A stretch of 64,000 nt of DNA, taken from positions 111,594,368-111,658,367 of the forward strand of contig NC_058337.1 in NCBI RefSeq assembly GCF_905475395.1, in the 5' to 3' direction. The notes beneath the pieces were generated by a model. It was not told where the DNA came from. It made no database searches and worked only from the letters and a program-made list of their open reading frames with translations. The DNA comes from Chrysoperla carnea. Its lineage: Eukaryota > Arthropoda > Insecta > Neuroptera > Chrysopidae. Numbering within the stretch: position 1 is the first letter of the stretch; each line of letters starts with the position of its first letter. The position numbers and the translations under genes were made by a program. This document shows positions 1 through 13,500 of this stretch, piece after piece.

Positions 1-227
1 ACTTTACTAGAAACTACTGACACGCCATCTGACGCCGCGATAATAACATGAAAATCATAATATACTAAATAATTTATGTTAATATTTTAACATAATTTAT
101 TTATACATAATAATTTTAACATAATTTACATTTAAAATAAGTAAATAAATCATTTCTCAAATTGATAAATTTCTCTCAAAGTCAACTTCCCGAGCGATTG
201 TTGTAAAAAGTATTGAATGCTACTTGC

Positions 228-426
228 GGAATAAGTAGCAAATATGACAGTCGTGATTACGGCATTCGCTCTAAGGTTATGAGACATTCTTATGAAGACT
301 CGTGTGGTTGTCGCAACTCGCCTACGGCTCGTAGCGACATCTACCACACTCGTCTTCATAAGAATGTCCCATAACCTTACGCTCACGCCGCAACACCACG
401 ACTGTCAGATTATTTGCTACTTATCC
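228..426. repeat. Foldback (MITE-like) palindrome, about 200 bp
   Basis: The sequence from 228 reads GGAATAAGTAGCAAAT and ends at 426 with its reverse complement ATTTGCTACTTATCCC, give or take a base. The arms are about 85 bp each and imperfect, sharing the core AAGGTTATG(A/G)GACATTC followed by TTATGAAGAC, around a short central loop near 315-332. This is the form of a foldback or MITE element. No transposase and no clear target duplication are visible. Confidence 0.75.
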
Positions 427-773
427 CACATGTAGCATTAATAACTATAATTTAATAATTTAATATAATAATTATTAAACGTGTCTTAATACTCTTGCTT
501 CAAGAATAATTAATTTCATTAGTTCCATAGTTTAATAAAAACAAAAAATTCCCGAATTCTCGATGGCAGCCAATGCAATTGTTACTTTTTGACAATAGTT
601 TTAGATTCCGCATTTTTAAAGCATTTTAATTTACTAAAAATACATTTATAAATTAAAAAACTTACTGTACTTAAAGCAATAGCAAAAATTTTGCAATCAT
701 GATTTATATTAGACCAGTTTTTCGATAATTTAAAGCCCATTTTGTATTAAGGAAAATAATCTTAATTATAGTT

Positions 774-876
774 ATATCAAACCAAAGTAGCACTGAACAA
801 GAGAGAGTGTAGATACGGATGCACATACAAATACATCATACATTCTCTCTTACTAGATGCCACTTTAGTTTGATAA
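774..876. repeat. Short foldback palindrome, about 100 bp
   Basis: The left arm, TATCAAACCAAAGTAGCA followed by a GAGAGAGTG stretch, and the right arm (CATTCTCTC through GCCACTTTAGTTTGATA) are imperfect reverse complements about 35 bp long, separated by about 30 bp. The structure fits a small MITE or a solo foldback repeat. Confidence 0.6.
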
Positions 877-1498
877 AACTCTACTTATCCATAATTTATT
901 ATATTAATAAATATTTGAGCAATTGAACACTTTCTGGTCACAATTAAAATTTTGGTAATACGTACAGCCAAATTCACAATCTTCAGACACAAGTAGCGTA
1001 TAGAGTTGGTAGGCAACTGTAGACTGACGTTCATTAAAGGTTAGAATCATAAACGCACAACTTAGGTCACGGTAAACAATCAGAGGCCATGTTGGTAGCT
1101 ATAGAATATTATACTCTATGTTGGTAGTAGTGTGTCTGCCGCATTAATAAAGATTACACTTTTAATAAGGCAGCTAAATTTCAAGTCAAACAACTGCCAA
1201 TTGATCCAATTTAATCGTAGTCTATTCAGAAGTATATGCAGCTAAATCTCATTTACTTTTATATTTCTTAACGGAGGCATTATAAAAATAAATTATTTAC
1301 TACGTTCTAGTAGTTAAAGAAACGTTCTCTCTTTTCAAGGAATCATAAATAATAAATGTTAAATGATTATAATATGTGTAGTAAGTTTTAGAAAATGTTT
1401 GCTTCTTGCTAAAAACAATAATATTCACGAACCATTAATTGAACAATTTCTTCCCTAATTTTTGGCCAGAGTCTTTAACTTCACTCTTAGAGGCTGAG

Positions 1499-1591
1499 TT
1501 GCACCATTTGATATTAGTGCATTTCAGAGTTAATTCAATTATAAATTGAATTTGACTTTAAGTAGTTAGTGCTAACATCAGATGCTGCAAT
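1499..1591. repeat. MITE-like palindrome with TGCA(C/G)CAT(T/C)TGAT ends
   Basis: Starting at 1499, TTGCACCATTTGATATTAGTGC is mirrored by GTGCTAACATCAGATGCTGCAA ending near 1590, with an inner palindrome ATTCAATTATAAATTGAAT. The arms are about 40 bp with a few mismatches. Terminal motifs of this kind are, as I recall, common on insect MITEs; the family assignment is therefore tentative. Confidence 0.6.
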
Positions 1592-4500
1592 ATAAAAATA
1601 CCTCAAGTAAAATAAAAAATACAAAGTTTGAATGAAGGGATTAAATTCTTAAAAGGGGAAATAATATACTAGCCTTGCTATTTTTGTTGTGTTTTGAGCA
1701 CAAATTAAATTCCCATAATGCTAAAAATAAATTTTGAAAAATTATTTACATTAGATTCAAAATATAACCTTTGGTAGATTTAATTTTGAAACTAAGTGCT
1801 TTCTTTTTCCAAACAATTTTTGGCAATTATAAAAAAATAATTTTATAATTTAATTGAATATTATAACTTTTGCACTGTAACTTCGTTTAACTTTTTCCTA
1901 ATTTTTGTAACGCAAGCTATGCACACAGTTGTATGGAAAATTGAGAAATTATTTTTCAAACAATATTCAAAGACAATGTATAAAGAAACGACCTAACATA
2001 TACAAAATCAATCAATTTTGAATACAAGTGGGTACATAACTGAAGAAAAGAAAACTCGAATCATTTAAGTTACTATTATTTCCGAGTCAGGACAGGATCC
2101 CTGTGAAAATATCTTTCCTTTTGTAAAAATAATCTTTCTAAAATTTTACAATTTTTACTCACTAAAACCTTTGACAATGTACTAACTGGGAGGGTCCACA
2201 TAAGTCCATTCTCAAAAGGATATTTTTGCATGGGTTATAACAGCTGTTATCTCAATACTTATTTTTGAAAATTATTTATCTGATTTTATAATTAAAACCC
2301 CATAACTGCCATAAATATAATTATCAGCATTAAATGTTGTGACAATTTATAATTTTTATTTAAAAAAAAGAATTATTGTTCATTTTGTTTTATTGTTAAA
2401 ATGTATACTGCCATTTTAATTTTTATAAAAAATAAAGTAATGATTAGTACATACCGCAATATTATTGACTATTTATACTTTTTTACCCAAATCTAGGAAA
2501 AACAAGTATTTTTTTGCCTCGAAGCTCATTTTGTTTCAAACAGCAAAGAAAAATTATTTTTCAAGTAACTATAAAAAGATAAAAGCCATCAAAGATTTGT
2601 TTTTATGTCTTTCTAGCATACAACTACAATAAAGTCATCATTACATCAGTATCATTCAGTATGAATTATCTAGTCGCCAGTTTGGTGACTGTTTGATGCT
2701 GCCAAATCAGAGACGAGTAGCATATCTCCCAAAATAATAATTACAATTAGTTAATTCTTAATGATAATAATCACTTAATTAATTCTTATTAATTAATTAA
2801 TTATCTTTGATAATTTAATATTAACGTGTATCATAGTGTTATCTTCCTTTTATTGGCAGATAACACTTTGTATCACGAAATATAGAAATAAAAATTTCAA
2901 GTTTAGCCTCATCCGTCAATTGAAGGTTCTTGATCCGTGCCATCACTCTAAAACTTTCCATTCATGCTTTATTAATGAATATATTACAATTCGGTAAATT
3001 TAAACATCATCTGAATTGTTATCAAAAATATTTCCTGCAGGATTCTGATAAAAAATATTCAGTTAAATAAGTCATAAAAAATTAAATATTTTAAGGACAT
3101 AATATATCTACAAAATATTTTTGAGAGTTATTAAAAATGCCAGCGGTTATCATACTTGCGGTTATATATATTGCCAAAAGTTTATAGGAATGTTGCGGCG
3201 ATGTGGTGTCGTGGTTGAAAAAATTCTCCATAATACTGTGTATTCAACAAGATGTAAAGCATTGCGCCTAGTAGAAGAAGAGAGAAGTAAATTATGGTTA
3301 CAGGTTGTCAGGGCGTAAGCGCAGGAAGACTATGAAAACTTGTTGTAGGCGTCATTTTATTTATAACATGAACTTTTTTCCTTAATCATTTTCAAAAATC
3401 ATACATACACCTCCGACGATTCCAAGTATACCTTGTTAGCGTTTGCTTGCTTAGAAGTAGAGTTTGACATTTTTTATAAACACGGAGCGACTTATTGTAA
3501 AAAAAATCTTTACATGGATAAGACAGAAGTCACCAACACATTTTCTACAACGGCACTACATATCAGTTCCTCGAGTCCTCTCTCAATCTTCTTTCTTTCT
3601 CCATCCATATAATTAATTTAATTCAAAACATATATTGTTTTTTAAAAAAGGATGAAAATAATGACATAATTGACGGATATCTGAAGAACGCTGATAGGTA
3701 AGACCCCATTATTATTATAGTTTGTTTATTGCCCACAATGATATTATGTGCAAGTACCATATTATGCGCATGATAGTATGCGCAATTAAGCCAAAATAGC
3801 GAGAAACTTTTCCTAATTTACACCGACTAAATTATTTTCCATGCGGCAACTAGTGGTTTAAAATAAGACTACGATAACAGGCTGAAGCTGTAAGCTTAAT
3901 AGGTCTCTAAAGAAGGTAGGTACTCTATTTTAAACTAAATATTCAGAGATATAAAATCAAAAATAGAATAAAAAACTTTTAAAGGTATACCCTTTCATCA
4001 AAACTCGGCATGTTTGTGTAGCGAAACCTTCCATATACTAAAAGCATATATTTCTGCTATCATCTTCCACGAGTAGTTCAGAGTTATTTAAGACAAAATG
4101 AATCATTACAGATATTTTTATAACACAAACTCAATAAGTGCAAAAAATGCAGGAAATGAGATATCCGTTGCCAACATATCGTAATTATTATACTAAATCA
4201 TTCGAAAAATCAAGTTAGTAAAATAAATTTCCCAAAAATGTGTTTACGCGTATAAAATAGATAACTACTAGACAGCATTAAAATGGATAAAATTTAAACT
4301 GTTTGTCAAAATGACTAATGACGTTTAGCAGGTAATAAAGCAGTGATTTATGGAATAAGACCATGAACTTATACATTGCAACAGTATTGTTGTAAATTAC
4401 TATAGTTTCTTACTATCCATCTATTTATTCAACGACGTCTACTGAAACCCAGTTTAAGCCTGTTGTCGTAACACAAATTGTCTACTGTTGATTAGGCACA

Positions 4501-5022
4501 TTAACACTTTTTCACTTTTATCGAATTTAAGTAGTTTGCAGTAGTATTGCCATTAAATACAGCTTAAAAACATCTTAAAATTTTCAAAAAAGTTTTATGT
4601 GGAGCGTTCAAAAACAATGCAGGCTAAAATTTTTACATAGATTTTATTGAAATTTCGTTTGTTTGTATGACCAGGAAACAGACAGATAACCATATATCTT
4701 TTGGAAAATTTGAATTTTTTAAATCGTTTTGAGTAGTCAGTAAATTTATCTAAATTATAAGAAAGATCAAAATTACTACTAAAAATTCCAAAAAAGAGTA
4801 TCACAATATGTTTTAATTGTCAAGGGCCTATTACATACTACTCATTGTAAAATAATTTTACCACTATCAATATCCTACAGGAAGCATTTCTGATAACAAC
4901 TTCTGAGGCTGCATAATTATATATTCAAACGATGAATATTTATAAGAACATAAAGTTTTGCAAATGCGTTGTCTAGTCTCTCTTTGTGTAAGTGTTATCT
5001 AAATTCATTTAAAATACAAAAA

Positions 5023-7857
5023 ATGAATTTAACACAATTTTTTAACGTAATTAGTGCAATTTTTTTAATTATCATTTGGCGTAAGTTTAAAAGATAATGT
5101 GTAATATAATGTGCAAATAAATTGTAGTGCTATTTTTAATTTTTTATATTGTTTTGATTATTTTATTTATAAAGGATATGAAGTTGTAACAAGTTTAACA
5201 ACATTACGATGTCCAAAATTATCGATTAACAATGCAAATGTACGTTATGCTAAAAGAAATTCTGCTTCGGCAAGAATACGTTGCCATTCAACTCATTCAT
5301 TAGTTGGAAATAATATTATTTATTGTTATCATGGACGTTGGGATGGAGATGTGCCAATTTGTGTTACAAAAAGTAAGTGTGCGTTTAAATTTTATTTCAT
5401 ATTTTAGTCGATATTAAGGATGTACGTGCGCCAGAATGACAAAATTTAAAAAATTGTTTCAGAACCAAAATGTAAAAGTATCGAATCGATACCAAATGGT
5501 CATATATTTATGCCGTCGAAATATAACAATGCAGTTGTATCATTTTCTTGTAATAGCGGATATAAATTGGTAGGCGCAGATACGATTTATTGTACAACAA
5601 CCAAATGGAATACAATTTTGCCGCAATGTATCAGTAAGTTATAGCATTCATTTTTCTAATTAGAAATTTTCTTCAAACAAAACATTTTCCCCATCTTTTG
5701 GATGAAAAAAAAGGTACCAAAATAATCAGAGGAATTTTGTGAACACGATGCATCCAAAAACATCCGGGTACCTATGAGTCCGTCCAAAAATGTACCTTAG
5801 AATTATACCAATATCATTTTGTTTTTTTTGTCTAGAATCCGATGAAAAAAATATGGAAACAAGTTGTAATTTTGAATCGCCATATTTATGTGGATGGACC
5901 CAAGATATAAATCATGATTTTGATTGGCGACGAGAAAATTTTCTAAATACATCAGGCATTTTTTCGTATAAACCAAATTATGATCACACATATGGTAAAA
6001 GTAATGTTGGATATTACATGTACATTGAGACAGTGGATGCGCAGCCTGGTGACACAGCACGATTATTTTCACCTTTATATAATATTGAGAATTTCACATG
6101 TTTTGAATTTTATTATAATATGTATGGATCAAAAGATGGTACATTACAAGTATACTTACGATTAGAATCACAAAATGTTGAGAAAATCAAACCAATCTAT
6201 ACTGTGGATCAGCATCCACATCATGTGGATGAATGGCATCGAGCAATTATTCAATTACCAAACATAACTGAATCATTTCAGGTAAGTCACGTTTTAATGA
6301 AAAAACTTTACCAATTTCCCAAAAATGCTTTACTCAAGAGCAATGTGAAAAAATAATACTTTTAATTGTATCTATGTGATTATCATTTTAAAATTTACTT
6401 TCTGAATTTAGAATTCCATTAGCTTAGAAATTTGGAGGGCTTTACTCAATGGTATTTTTTTCCCATAGATTATAATTGAAGGCATAAGAGGTTATAGTTT
6501 TGAAAGTAACATAGCAATTGACGATGTAAAATTACTAACCAGCTGTTATGAAGAAGATGATTATACCACAGGTGAAACTAGGTAAATAATTTACACCTTA
6601 AAGGGAAGTGTGTTATAATTTAGTAAAACAAATTATTTGCAGTACGGACATCTACGATGGCTTAACTTGTGCAGGACGATGTGATGCAACTGAACCAAAA
6701 GAAAGAGAAAAATGTCAATGCCATTCCAATTGTTTGGAATCAAATGATTGTTGCCCGGATTATTTTCATATTTGTATGATTATTGACGGTAAGAAAATAC
6801 AATTTAAATTATAAAAGCAGAATTGCCGAGACGGACCCGAGTTAGATTTCAATAATATTATGCTAGTATTTTTCATATTTATTTGTTGATATACTAGGGA
6901 TAAAAACAACCCCTATTTGTTTTACTTTGACGAACTTTATAAGGACAGTCAGATCACGCTATTATAAATATCCCACTCTCTTCCAAAAAGACTTTACAAC
7001 ATTACTTGTATAATTTTTCATTACAAGAACATTGCTAGATTGCTGAGCCCATTTTTCTTAAATCCAGCACTTCTCTTCGTATTGTTTCATCGAAGAGTCT
7101 TTTTCTTTCATTCGTACCAAGAATAAACTTTAAACAAATTTTTTTCCTTACTTGCAACTAATAAAACTTGATAAAAATGTCTTTACCAGAATCAACCCCG
7201 ACCGAAGAAAATATAGACCAATCAACTACATATTTTTGGACTGTGAGTACTAAGATTTTCACAATAACAACACCATCCACAACAACATCTACTCCAACAA
7301 CCTTATCTAAATCCCAAACAACGAAAATAGTGCCTCCCAAAGCAACTAGCACAACTAAATCTCAAACAACCAACCTCAAACCTCAAACAACTCCTGTTGT
7401 GCGTCCAAAAACTTCAACATCACCGCCAAAACGTCAAACAACAATGCAAACTACAATCATCAATAGAAAATCATCAACAGCCAAATCTTCACCAGCAAAA
7501 CCATCAACAACAAAACTATCCTCTACAACCGTTATGAATGATATGGGTATAATTCCAAAACGGTTTGATCCTGAAGATGAACCAAAAATCGACTACGAAT
7601 CACAAGCGCAAGAAGTTATAATTGAACCAGAAACATCATATCATTGGTATATTATAATATTTGTAAGCTCCGTGTGTTCTATCATTTTAATTGCAGTTGT
7701 TATAAGATATATGAGAAATTTGAAAACAGAATCGAAGAAAAATGAAAATTGGAACGAATCAGCAACAGATGTCCGATATTTAACTTCAGATGAAATATTA
7801 AACTTTACTTTGGCTACTCCATCAAAAGAATCAGATTTGTTGTTGGAAAATTCTTAA
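5023..7857 (+). CDS. Sushi-MAM-somatomedin B single-pass membrane protein
   Basis: Seven exons (5023-5080, 5175-5372, 5463-5633, 5836-6281, 6469-6581, 6643-6788, 7190-7857) join in phase to 599 residues. Exon 1 is a hydrophobic signal peptide starting MNLTQFFNVISAIF. Exons 2 and 3 each encode one sushi/CCP domain with the usual four Cys and late Trp. Exons 4-5 encode a MAM domain (start CNFESPYLCGW, end IAIDDVKLL). Exon 6 is a somatomedin-B domain with eight Cys, including the CC pair in ESNDCCPDYF. Exon 7 is a Thr/Ser/Pro-rich, probably O-glycosylated stalk of about 140 residues, then a membrane helix (WYIIIFVSSVCSIILIAVV) and a tail of about 50 residues. Such proteins act outside the cell in adhesion or binding; the ligand is unknown. 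The exact family is not recognised. The final acceptor at 7189 is weaker than the others. AATAAA lies at 8192. Confidence 0.85.
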
Positions 7858-10569
7858 GCTTTATATCAATCCAAGTCCTTACTCTATCAATGATTGAACT
7901 TTCTTTCTGTATATAATCTTGATGAAATATTTTCTTTACATGAACATTTGAACAAGTATATTATTCTCTAAGGACGTTCATAGAAAGACTATTTCGGGTT
8001 CTGTTTCAGTTGTACAGACTCACTTGAATGAAATCGTATGTGCATTATTACAACTTTAATTCACAGCACAAAACTCTTTTAGCATTTTCTCCATTGCTAA
8101 ACTTAAGTCTCTTTCTAAAATTTTAGATTGTTTTACATTTGGTTGTACATATTTAAATATTTTATGTAATGATTCTATTTCCATTAATATGAATAAAGAA
8201 AATATTAGTTTTTTTACAATAAATAAATTTTACTTGATGATATTAACCACCTCCTCACCCACCCTTACAGCATTCTTTACAAGGTTCGACCAAAAATGAG
8301 AATGAATCTTTAGCTCGAAAATTAAGCTAGCACTTTGTTTTGGTAGCTAATTGCTTGCATTAAAATTATTTTTTATAAAAATTTATCGATTAACGATTCT
8401 AAAAAAAAATTGTATTCTATTTCAAAAAAAATTATGTTAACTTTACTTTCTGCTATAATTATTTATTGGAATAAATTTTTCCAAAGTAGGAAATCTATAA
8501 TAGATAACAGGTCTTTAGGATTAGCTAAGAAAACCACGAATATCTATCATATTTCGAAATTAATTTTCCAATTTTTTAACCACAGCATTAATACTGAAAT
8601 TCCCGAAGATATTTTTATTTAAATGATAACTAAAAATTAATAAAAAACCACGATAATACAAATATTAATACAAGCATTTTGTCTCTAAGCGAATTTTTAA
8701 AACTTAAGTTCAAGGTTAATAATTTAATTCCAAATAATATTATGTATCGTAAAAAAATGTTAGATATCTTTCCTGTATAACTGGAAAATTTTATCAGATT
8801 TACTAGTTTTAATACTTCACGTTCAATTTCATTTTATGGTGATTACTTACTTGAATGTTTATAATAATAAATGATGAAATAATTAGAATGTGAGAAACAA
8901 GCTGATGTTTCTTTCGTGTTGTTTTCAATCACTAGTAATGTCAAAAACAACGACTAGCAAGTATCTAGGTTATAAAACAATTGTTTGAAAATTTTTAATC
9001 GTATGGCTCTAATTTTATGTAAGTTTCATATTATATCAAATTAAATTTCATGAAATCAACAATAATTAAAAACAAACCAAGATCTCAATAACACAAATTC
9101 CAATACTTTATTCGATTAGGTAGCCTTATGTACACGGAAAATCTTTTAAAAAGAATTTTATTCAGTTAGAAATAATTATTATTAATTAGTTAAGATTAAG
9201 ATAGTTAATTAAGGGAACTCGTCACTTCTCAAGTTCCCACTCAAGGCAATTTCATCGATAAAATTGCCCTAACCTAAAAATGACAAACTGTCAAAGTATT
9301 TATATCCCTACTCTACTATGGTTTATAAATTATAGTTCTAGACATTTTCTAGATGTCACTTATAAATTTAAAATAAATTTTAAATTTTCCCATTTTTATT
9401 CTGGTGGAATGGAAACCTAGGGTAATGCCACTATTTTCAAGCAAATAAGTTTGGTATCTATGTTAATGTAAAAGCTATATAGCCAATCACACAGGCTTAC
9501 GATCAGATTGTTGTATATGGCTTAATCAAAAATTAAGTTTAAAATAACTAGTATTGGCTTAGCTCTCTATGGAAATCTTGTCTCTGGCTATCTTTCTATG
9601 GGAGTCTTCAGTTAACTATCTTCTTATGTAAAGTAAACAAAAATTCCATTTTAAAAATTCCAGTTATTTTGTTATCTTTGACTTCTTACGTAAAAAGTTG
9701 GCTATTGTAAGTTTAAAAAGCTTTTCCCTGTCTAACTGTGATTGGTTGAAATTAATTCCGACGGAATTGGCATATCAAATTAAGGGTCGTTAGTTTTTCC
9801 TGTTCGATTTCTATTCATAAGCTAACTAACATTCTTCGTCGCGGCCCGAGAAACTTTTAATAATGTTTTAATTAATAAGAATATTAATTATTTTTACTTG
9901 CATTGGAAAAATGTCCTCCAAAGACTAATTTCACCATTTCGTGAGCAGTTTTTGCTCTGCGTTGATTATGTCAGTAAGAAAAAAGCCGCATATATACATA
10001 GAAGACATACCTATTTGAAATTTTATAATCTCAGTAAAAAGGAACCATTAATTGGCATGATTCTTAGTTTCTTAGATTCTATGTTTGATGAAAATATCAT
10101 ATCTTTTTAGTCATTTAGTCATTTAAAGATCATTACTCTCTTTTCCTAATTGGTGTACACATCTAGGCTATACAAGAATCCCGGAGGTACAGGACCGTTA
10201 TGTTAATCATTTCCATTTAAATTTATATACCTATAGATTGTTTATAATTATACTTAAGCAAAACAGGAAAGAGGAAAAATATTTGTATTTAACGAGTGTC
10301 CTATACCATTTACAAATTTATTGTTTTACGTGTGGGTTTTTTATAAATTTGTAAAATTCCCTCTTGTTATCATAAATATAAAAGATGTAATTGTTCGTAT
10401 TTGATTTGCATAAGATGATAAATAGATAATCCTTATCTAAATAAATATTTAAAATATTTAAACTCAAAAATTTTTTTCAAGGATTCATTTCGTTAATAAA
10501 TTTATTCAGATATTTATAATTAAAAAATCTCTTCTAGAATAATTTTTAGAAAACGTATTGTTTTTTAAA
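7858..10569. other. Intergenic region between the sushi/MAM gene and OPLAH
   Basis: The first 360 bp are probably the 3' untranslated region of the upstream gene, with AATAAA at 8192 and AATAAATAAA-like sequence near 8218. Beyond that I see no supported exon. Two short adjacent hairpins lie near 9214-9268 (GGGAACT..AGTTCCC and GGCAATTT..AAATTGCC). The open frames at 8410-8622 and 9898-10110 have no recognisable domain. Confidence 0.45.
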
Positions 10570-13500
10570 ATGTCTCCATCGAAAAATGCTCAATTTAAGT
10601 TTGCTATTGATCGTGGTGGTACATTTACGGATATTTATGCAAAATGTCCAAATGGAAAAATTCGTGTTATGAAATTATTATCAGTTGATCCACAAAATTA
10701 TAACGATGCACCAACGGAAGGAATCCGGCGAATTTTAGCAGAAGTATAAAATACAATATATTAATGTAGCTATAACATTTACGCATTTAATTTTTTTCAT
10801 AGGAAAGTGGAGAATGTATGGATGGAAATGGTAAAATAAATACTTCCAAGATTGAATGGATACGCATGGGAACGACAGTAGCAACTAACGCTCTGTTAGA
10901 GCGCAAAGGAGAACGAATGGCTTTAATTATTAACAAAGGGTTTAAAGATTTATTATTTATTGGAAATCAAGCAAGGCCAGAAATTTTCGCACTGGTAATA
11001 ATGATAATTTATTTCACAAATATTAAGAAAATATCAATTCATATTCTATTATTTTTTATAGAATATTCAAACCCCGGATATTTTATATGAAAAAGTGATT
11101 GAAGTAAATTGTCGGGTTGTCCCGGCACAAAAAAATAAATGCCTCTTAGATCAAAATGTTAAAAAATGGAGATGTGTTGAAGCAACCACAAAAGAAGAAA
11201 TTTTTATTATTGATGAATTAAATATTGATGTCGTAACCAGACAATTGAAAGAATTAAAAGAAGAAGGTTTCCAAAGTATTGCAGTTGTTTTAGCTCATAG
11301 TTATATGTTTCATGATCATGAATTAACAATTGGAGAGATAGCGAAAAATTTAGGTTTGTATTATTCTTTTAGAATTTCTTTATTTTAACGAGAATTTTTG
11401 GTATTTGAAATGAAGCCCATAAAAATAAAGATATTATATGTGGAAATTAATTAAATATAATTATTTTCTCAAGAAATTCTTATGTGTTGACGTCACTGCC
11501 GTTTGAATTTATAGTTCTGAAAAACGATTTCCAATAGGGCTTTTCATTTTAAAATCACGATTCACATTTGTTTCGTACTAAATGATTTATAACCAATGTG
11601 ATAAAATGAATAACAAATATCTTCTTTCTTAGTCCTACTTATTGCTGTCAGTACGAAAAAATAAACTCTGCACTTGCGCTTATGATATGATGAAAAGGCC
11701 TATTGTAAAATTACATGAAAAATCAATTCAATAAACAAATTTAATAAGACACAAATTAATTATTATTGCAGGATTTTTAAATGTATCATTAAGTCATCAA
11801 GTTATGCCAATGATACGAATGGTGCCAAGAGGATTTACAGCCTGCGCGGATGCATATTTAACTCCGCACATTCAAAAATATCTTCAAAGTTTTGCTTCCG
11901 GTTTCAAAGATAACTTAAAAGGTGTAAATGTTCTTTTTATGCAGTCCGATGGCGGTTTAACACCAATGAATCAGTAAGTTATTGCAAGATTTTTAGGGAA
12001 CGTATACAAGTATTGAAGACCTTTTTAAATTTAAATATAGATTCAATGGTTCGCGAGCAGTTTTATCTGGACCTGCAGGAGGTGTTGTAGGCTATGCTGT
12101 TACAACATACAATGAAAATAATCAACAACCTGTTATTGGTAATTGATTTATACCTGCAAATTATTAACTTTAAATCTGAGCTAAATTAAAATGACTTGAC
12201 AATTAAAGGTTTTGATATGGGAGGAACTTCTACGGATGTTAGTCGGTATGCAGGGACTTATGAACATGTTTATGAAAGTACCACAGCTGGTGTAACTATA
12301 CAAAGCCCACAATTAGATGTAAATACTGTCGCTGCTGGAGGAGGCTCTATGTTATTTTTTAGGTTGAGTATTCAATATTTTTCAGTAGTAGTAGTTAATT
12401 CTTATTAATCAATAAAATTTTTTATTAGATCTGGTTTGTTTGTGGTTGGACCTGAATCTGCTGGAGCACATCCCGGACCCACTTGCTACAAGAAAAACGG
12501 TCCTTTAACAGTTACCGATGCTAATCTTATCCTAGGTCGTCTATTACCACAATATTTTCCAAAAATATTTGGTCCAAATGAAAATGAACCGTTGGATAAA
12601 AATGCAGCTTTATTGAAATTTAATGAATTGATTAACGAAATCAATCAATATTTGAAATCAGAAAATGTACGACTTGAAAGTTTTGAGTTAATGTAAGGTT
12701 AAAATTTTAATGTACTTTCGTTTATAGAAATCAGAAATGAGCTTAGAAGAAATCGCAATGGGCTTTATTCGTGTGGCAAATGAAGCAATGTGTCGCCCAA
12801 TTCGTGCGTTAACTCAAGCTAAAGGATATGATACTAGAAATCATATTCTTGCCTGTTTTGGAGGTGCTGGTGGTCAACATGCTTGTGCTATTGCAAAATC
12901 TTTGGGAATGTCTACCGTCTTTGTACATAAATATGCAGGTTTGTGTTCCTTTAGCCACGCTAACGTGATTATCTGACATCATATTACGGTCACGAGAAAA
13001 TAGAAATATCGTCTGTGGATAATATTATGTCAAATATTTCAAACATACATATGACTTTTTATGATGTCATATTTAAGTCATGTGCTCACAGAGATCCCCA
13101 AACAAAACATGTTTTTCTTTTTATAGGAATTTTATCAGCATATGGAATGGCTTTAGCTGATGTAGTAGAAGAGGCACAAGAACCATCTGCCTTTAATTAC
13201 ACAATCGAAAATTTTGAATACTTTATTAAACGTATTCAACATTTAAGCAATGTGTGCATTGAAAAATTAGAGAAACAAGGATTTACTCGTGATTTAATTG
13301 TTCTCGAACCTTATTTACATTTAAGGTAAGAGCAAAAGTTTCAGAATCTTCGTAATATGTACAAATACCTTTTTATATAACTAGTTGCAAAATGAACGTG
13401 TTTTTTGCACTAGATTTGGATCCAACAAATCATGTGCAAAAAACATTCTATTTTGCATCGTTTACAAGATATTTTATAAGTCAGTAAAGAAAAATATATT

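Larger units (their letters stand above)
1..5022. other. Gene-free A+T-rich region with foldback repeats
   Basis: I see no coding exon I can support here. The open frames present (for example 150-386 on the minus strand and 3121-3318 on the plus strand) are short, unlike any family I know, and one overlaps a palindrome. The stretch holds at least three foldback elements, listed separately, in otherwise featureless A+T-rich sequence. It ends at the signal-peptide exon of the sushi/MAM gene at 5023, so its last part probably carries that gene's promoter, but no clear TATA or initiator can be named. Confidence 0.5.

Noticed and set aside
3121-3318. 65-codon open frame in the left gene-free region
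   Set aside because: No methionine start (TTG), no domain, no splice or promoter context; expected by chance in this length of DNA.
9898-10110. 70-codon basic open frame upstream of OPLAH
   Set aside because: Non-ATG start, no recognisable family, and OPLAH already has a convincing start at 10570.
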